Part shown: positions 59,534-64,000 of the stretch, piece after piece | Position numbering within the stretch: the stretch's first letter is position 1 | Layout: each line of letters starts with the position of its first letter | Translations under genes and position numbers: made by a program | The notes under the pieces: model-generated | The model's database searches: none | What the model was told of the DNA's origin: nothing | The model's input: the letters and a program-made list of their open reading frames with translations, nothing else | Assembly: GCA_037176725.1 (NCBI GenBank) | Contig: JAZBRS010000020.1 | Span: 95,436,501-95,500,500 of the forward strand | DNA length: 64,000 bases | Direction: 5' to 3' | Source of the DNA: Posidonia oceanica | Taxonomy: Eukaryota > Streptophyta > Magnoliopsida > Alismatales > Posidoniaceae

Positions 59534-60580
59534 AATTTGAATCGCGAGAGAAAGCTGAGGAGGAGGTGGAAGGTTGGTGCGGTGGTCGTGGGCCGCAGGA
59601 AAGAAGAAGGAAGAAGAAAAAGAAAAAGGAAAAGAGAGGGGAAGGAAGGCGCAGGTGGGTTGGGCCCGAGCTGGGAAAAAAGAAAAAAAAGAAAGGGGCT
59701 GCTGGGCAGTGGGCTGGGTCGACTAAGGTGGAAAAGAAAAGAAAGGGAAAATGGGAGGAAGAAAAGAAGGAGAAAAAGGAGGAAAAGAAAGGAGAAAGGA
59801 AGGGAATTTAGGTTTTGGTTTTTTAAGTAGGGTTTTAGAATTTAAGTAGTTGTTTTTTAAGTTTTCCTTTTAACTGTTCTTTTGAGTTTGCTAATTGTTT
59901 TTAAGTTTGTTAATTTGATTTTAATTGTTAATTGTTTTTAAGTTTTCTTCCCTTTTGTTTTTTAATTGGCTTTTAAGTTTGTTAATTTTGATTTTAAGTT
60001 TATTAATTGTTTTTAAGTTATTCTTAATTGTTTTAACCGTTTTTCTTTTAAGTTTTTAATTGATTAGGGTTTTAAGGTTTTTTAACTGTTTTTAATTGTC
60101 CTTTAAGGTTTTGTTCTTTTAATTGTTTGTTTTCTTTCTTAAGTTTTGAATTAGGATTTTGACTTTTTTTTTTAGATTGTTTTCCCTTTTTTAGGGGTTT
60201 AGAATTGTTTTGTTTTTGTTTTTGTTTTTGTTTTTGTTTGTTTCTTTTTAGTTTGTTAATTGTTAATTTTCCTTAAAGAGTTTTGAATTGTTGTTTTTTT
60301 TCTTTATATTTTCTTTTTAAATGTTTTTAATTGGGCTTTGAATTGTTTCTTAGGTTTTTTTCCTTTCGTATTTGCTTTCTAAGTTTTTTAGAGGTTGTCT
60401 TAGATTTTTAATTTGTTTTCTTTAATTGTTTTTCTTGAATTGTTTTCTTAGATTCTTTAATTTGTTTTCTTAGATTCTGAATGGGATTTTCTAGGTTTTT
60501 GTGAGGGTTTTACCTAGGGTTTTCCTAGGGTTTTTTGTTGTGTTTGAGGTGTAGGTTTTTAAGGTTTTTGATGAGTGGAT

Positions 60581-60608
60581 TTTAGGGTTTAGGGTTTAGG
60601 GTTTAGGT
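60581..60608. promoter_or_regulatory. Telomere-type repeat (TTTAGGG) in the F LTR, possible telo-box
   Basis: TTTAGGG is repeated three times, followed by GTTTAGGTTA. On the element strand this gives AAACCCTAAACCC, like the telo-box of plant promoters. It lies about 140 bases from the LTR start, in U3. Either a regulatory motif or simple-sequence drift. Confidence 0.5.
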
Positions 60609-60718
60609 TAGAAATGGGTTTAGGATTTCGAAGAAAGGGTGTGATTTTGGATTTAGTTTAGGTGTTTGGTTTGAAATGGATTTAGGATTTTGAAGCCACC
60701 AGAGAGAGATCCACTGAT

Positions 60719-62080
60719 TCAGCCTGTCAGAATGGGGTGTCTACAACCCTTACCTTCAAGCTCCAAAAATGGTAGGTCTTCCTCGTTACGGATAACCTTT
60801 GCAGCCTGTTCATTTAATTGGGGGTAGGTATGAAAATCACCAACCAGTAGTCCAGCTATGAGTGCCCCTGTAGTATTCCTGGCTATGATTTCCACAGCTT
60901 GGCTCTCAGGTATGTGGCACTCTGATCGAGCGGCCATGTCCCTCCACCTGCTGGTGAAAGTAACGAAATCTTCATTAGCTCTCATTCTTTCAGCAGTGAG
61001 GTCGCCTGCAATTGGCTTGTGTGGCACCCGATGACTGTACTGGTTTAAGAACTTCTCCTCCACTATTTTAAAGTCTCGGAGATCATGGGCAGTGAGGGTG
61101 TCAAACCATCTAAGTGCCTCTCCCTCAAGTGTCTTGAAGAAAAGATAAACAATGAGCCCCGGGTCATAACGGTATGGTAGAGTATCCATGTTGAAGGTAG
61201 TTAGATGATTCCTTGGATCCTTTGCCCCATTGTACCTCCTCATCTTTGGCATTTTAAACTCTGGTGGAAGGGTAAAGTGAGGGAATTTGGAGGTATCATA
61301 GCCCACTGGTGCTTTCGAAGTGACCCCCGCTTCTGCTAATGCCTCCGAGATCATTCTTTTAACGTCTGGCCCTGACATGGCCTGTTGCCCTTGATTTAGG
61401 TGCCCATAGGTTTGGTGGAATTGTGGTGGTGACAGGTTATAAGGTGGTGAGAATGGTAGGGATTGGGATGGAGTGTAGTAGGGTTGTGTGTTTGGAAGTG
61501 GTTGTGGTGAGTGTGATGTTCCTGGGTATTGCGTGGAGTAGTTGGTTGTGGATGGCATGGTTTGATGTATGGAAGGGTAGGTTGGCGTTGTGTGGTATCG
61601 TGTGAAGTTTATTGTGAGGTTTGGTGGTATGTCATGGGTGTAAGTGGGTGTGGCTAATGGGCCATGGTAGGAATTTGGGAAAGAGGGTCCATGGGCGGAT
61701 GAGGTTTGCGGGCTCCCAAACAAGGCGTGGTGTCGTGCCAGGAATTTGTAGACCTCATTAGTTGCTTCCTCAGATAGATGAGAAGTCTTCGATGTAGGTG
61801 GCACTACTTGGGAGGTTACTCTAGGAGGTGTGTGCCCAAGTGGGGCACTCCATGGCTGAGAGCGGCTTGTCTCCCTCTCCTCCTCAATGTCTTCTTCATA
61901 AGATAGGCTTTTATTGAAGTTTGGTGCAGAGAATGTAGGAGTGGGTCCCCCAGTGGAATAATCAAACAGGATGGAGACATGAGGGAACTTGTGCTGGCCC
62001 ATTGATTGTGAAAAATTGGGAGTCTCTGGCTCTCCTGCGTTTGAAGTCGAGGTTCTGAACAAGAACCCGTTCTAGCCCAT
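60719..62080 (-). CDS. gag: gag of element F, near-intact, runs into its LTR
   Basis: The likely ATG is 62078-62080 (M-G-), but codon 3 is TAG (62072-62074). From codon 4 the frame is open for about 447 codons to TGA at 60719, the longest clean gag in the window. The N-terminal half is S/T/P/Y-rich (about residues 1-215). A helical stretch MSGPDVKRMISEALAEAG comes at about 225. The gag core follows: PPEFKMPKMRRYNGAKDPR, FFKTLEGEALRWFDTL, EEKFLNQYSH, FVTFTSRWRDMAARS and the tail NEEDLPFLELEGKG. The last residues come from the first 27 bases of the LTR. No zinc knuckle and no protease follow. The gag is of a different subgroup from A-D. Either an LTR inserted here, or the element is a gag-only form whose gag touches its 3' LTR. 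Confidence 0.85.
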
Positions 62081-62928
62081 GTTTGCCTATGTAGCAGAAG
62101 TAGAGGCGGAAGATAGGCCGATGTGCTCCATTTGCAAAACTTATCTTTAAAGTATTACAAGTACTTGGAAATGAAATTACAGACTCAATTAACACTACTT
62201 AATACAAACTCGATTTGAATGAAAATAAATGGAAATAAACAACTACTCAGTAACTGTTCTGGCATTTCTGCAACTTGTCACTGATTCTGGCCAAACCACC
62301 CTGTAAATAAGGCACGCCGGTGCGATTTCCCAGTAGTCACCTATCAGACAGGCGGCGAAACACCGCACTTGTTTAACTAGTGGTAGAGTGAGGCGCCTCT
62401 TGGACAGGTGGCTATGACTCTGTTTGGCAACCAAGATCTGTCCTGGATAGTTCACGCAACAAGCAGGAAATAAAACAACACAGGTCTCAAACAATGCGAC
62501 AATTTTTAATTGTTCAAGTGGTTAATTAGTCGCTTGATTAAACCTGCGTGCTCTCAATAAATGGGTTCCTAGGCTGGGTAAGGACAACTTTGGGAGATCT
62601 TAGTGTCACTTAATAGGATTTTGACACTTTGGTACCACTCCTTAACCTTCGTTAGTGTCTACCAAAAGGGCCTAGGTGGCAGGTTTGTCTCTCTAAAGAG
62701 GGGCCCGCAACCCAGGATTCTGTCCTTAGGGTCATTTCCTAGCAATCCACAAAGCGGTAAGCAACTTGCACTGGCCTGGTTCGCTCGATTTAATATGCTT
62801 TAGTTAGAGCAAGATTCCCTCAAGGAACTTTAACTCTAATATCAGGAAAATAGTTTCCACCCTAGTGGTGGACACAAACAAGCCTAGAATCCGTGAAAAA
62901 ACTAAAAGTACAGTGAACAGGATTTTTT
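62081..62928 (-). other. Probable leader of element F and unassigned flank
   Basis: No convincing gene. By position it is the leader upstream of F gag. I cannot find a tRNA-Arg primer site or an LTR end in it. Short frames (62494-62243 -, 62603-62803 +) resemble nothing known. Confidence 0.45.
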
Positions 62929-64000
62929 GCGTGCTTGTTTCCTCCTCGGTCGAGGACGAGCCTTTGTCTTCCCGTGTGCTTGCTTCTTCGGTCAAGGGCG
63001 AGCCTTTCTCCTTGCGTGACTCTCTGGAGTCCCGCGTGCTTGTTTCCTCCTCGGTCAAGGACGAGCCTTTGTCTTCCCGTGTGCTTGCTTCCTCGGTCGA
63101 GGGCGAGCCTTTCTCCTTGCGTGACTCTCCGGAGTCCCGCGTGCTTGTTTCCTCCTCGGTCAGGGACGAGCCTTTGTCTTCCCGTGTGCTTGCTTCCTCG
63201 GTTGAGGGTGAGCCTTTCTCCTTGCGTGACTCTCCGAAGTCCCGCATGCTTGTTTCCTCCTCGGTCGAGGACGAGCCTTTGTCTTCCCGTGTGGTTGCTT
63301 CCTCAATCGAGGGCGAGCCTTTCTCCATGCGTAACTCTCCGGAGTCCCGCGTGCTTGTTTCCTCCTCAGTCGAGGATGAGCCTTTGTCTTTCCGTGTGCT
63401 TGCTTCCTCGTTCGAGGGCAAGCCCTTTTCTCCTTTGCCTTTATCGTCTTGCGCACTTGTTTCCTCAGTCGAGGACAAGCCTTCTGCTACGCATGACCTG
63501 CTGGGGTCCCGCGCACTTATTTCCTCGGTCAAGGACAAGCCTTCTGCTTCACGTGACCTACTGGGGTCCCACGTGCTTGTTTCCTCGGTCGAGGACAAGC
63601 CTTCTACTTCGCATGACCTACTGGGGTCTCGCACGCTTGTTTCCACGGTCGAGGACAAGCCTTTTGCTTCGCGTGACCTGCTGGGGTCCCGCGTGCTTGT
63701 TTCCTCCGTCGAGGACAAGCCACTTCGTGCGACCCTGCTGGGGTCCCTTCTGCTTGCTCCTCCGTTGAGGACAAGTCGCTCTGCATGACTCTGCCAAGGT
63801 CCCACTTGCTTGCTCCTCTGTCGAGGACAAGCTGCTTCACGCGACCCTGTCGAGGTCCTGCCTGCTTACTCCTCGGTCGAGGGCAAGCCGCTTCGCGCAA
63901 CCCTACTGGGGTCCCGCCTGCTTGCTCCTTCGTCGAGGACAAGCCGCTTCGCGCGACCCTGTCAGGGTCCCGCTTGCTTGCTCCTCCATTGAGGACAAGC
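62929..64000 (+). repeat. Hairpin-containing tandem array, 105-bp then 60-bp units
   Basis: From 62929 to about 63430 a 105-bp unit repeats nearly five times (two sub-units, each with CCTCGGTCGAGG-type inverted repeats). From about 63440 to 63780 the unit is 60 bp (CTGCTGGGGTCCCGCGCAC part), then looser copies to the window edge. The core GCTTGCTTCCTCGGTCGAGGACAAGCC is the reverse of the element C array unit, so this may be the array of a plus-strand relative of C. All frames stay open because 105 and 60 are divisible by three; I do not annotate a protein. Confidence 0.88.

Larger units (their letters stand above)
56707..60745 (-). repeat. LTR of element F (4039 bp), most likely its 3' LTR
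   Basis: On the element strand it starts TGTAGACACCCCATTCTGAC at 60745 and ends CTGCACA at 56707. Regions: a 91-bp tandem array (about 56940-58030), a GC-rich block (58090-58500 and 58560-59480), a G-run, a purine-rich block (59570-59810) and a T-rich block (59820-60560). The first 22 bases match the A, C and D LTR starts, but the rest is a separate family. The flanks CTAAT (left) and ACCCT (right) differ, so it is not a simple solo LTR. Confidence 0.72.

Noticed and set aside
60581..60608. Telomere or interstitial telomeric array
   Set aside because: Only three units within an LTR.
56707..60745. Solo LTR
   Set aside because: The flanking five bases differ (CTAAT and ACCCT) and the two sides belong to different elements (D linker and F gag).
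24996..60745. 24996-27263 and 56707-60745 as the two LTRs of one element
   Set aside because: Beyond the first 22 bases of the LTR start they do not resemble each other in sequence, length or repeats.
62804..63805. Minus frame of 333 codons and plus frames of 307 and 277 codons at the right edge
   Set aside because: The same cause: 105- and 60-bp units keep all frames open. The S/T/E-rich repeats match no known protein.

Overview
The window is plant nuclear DNA made almost wholly of nested LTR retrotransposons. All recognisable proteins are Ty3/gypsy proteins of the Tat/Ogre/Retand kind. The evidence is a primer-binding site complementary to tRNA-Arg, LTRs starting TGTAGACACCC, a second archaeal-type RNase H after the normal one, an integrase without chromodomain, and tandem-repeat-rich regions between the last ORF and the 3' LTR. 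The setting suggests a large, repeat-rich, heavily methylated seed-plant genome. I cannot name the species, and I see no host gene, tRNA, rRNA or bacterial feature.

Layout. Element A (+, 1-12335) has a cut 5' LTR, a broken gag, hairpin arrays and a complete 3.4 kb 3' LTR, but no pol. It sits in the 3' region of element B (-, 12336-24995), which runs from a 70-bp hairpin array through an extra 3' ORF, integrase, two RNases H, a stump of RT and protease to gag. Gag of B is cut at 24995 by the 3' LTR of element D (-). That LTR is split by element C (-, 27264-47665), a complete 20.4 kb insertion with 5-bp target duplications (GATTG) on both sides. C keeps gag, protease and the extra ORF but lost RT, RNase H and most of integrase in one deletion. 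D resumes at 47671 with the end of its LTR, then hairpin array, extra ORF, integrase, two RNases H and a nearly complete RT (YVDD present). It breaks at 56706, exactly at the end of a different 4.0 kb LTR. That LTR (56707-60745) directly abuts a long, almost open gag (element F, -). The right edge (62929-64000) is another array of hairpin-containing repeats.

How the parts work together. The simplest history is: B inserted first; D jumped into B gag; C jumped into the D 3' LTR and F into the D pre-RT linker; A jumped into the B 3' region. The missing 5' parts of B, D and F should lie right of the window. No element seen here has a complete gag-pol, yet C and A kept the cis sequences needed to move (LTRs, PBS, polypurine tract). 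This fits non-autonomous elements mobilised by partners such as an intact relative of D.

The most unusual signals are: (1) arrays of short inverted repeats in the same place in every element, whose stems change in matched pairs while a TTCGG/CCGAA loop is kept in A and B; (2) a single strong hairpin next to these arrays, also with a paired stem change; (3) an 18-bp palindrome, GCGTCCAACGTTGGACGC, repeated about every 230 bp in the A/C LTRs and acting as a deletion hotspot; and (4) glutamine codons turned into stops at sites where a sister copy keeps CAG, the mark expected of CHG methylation decay.
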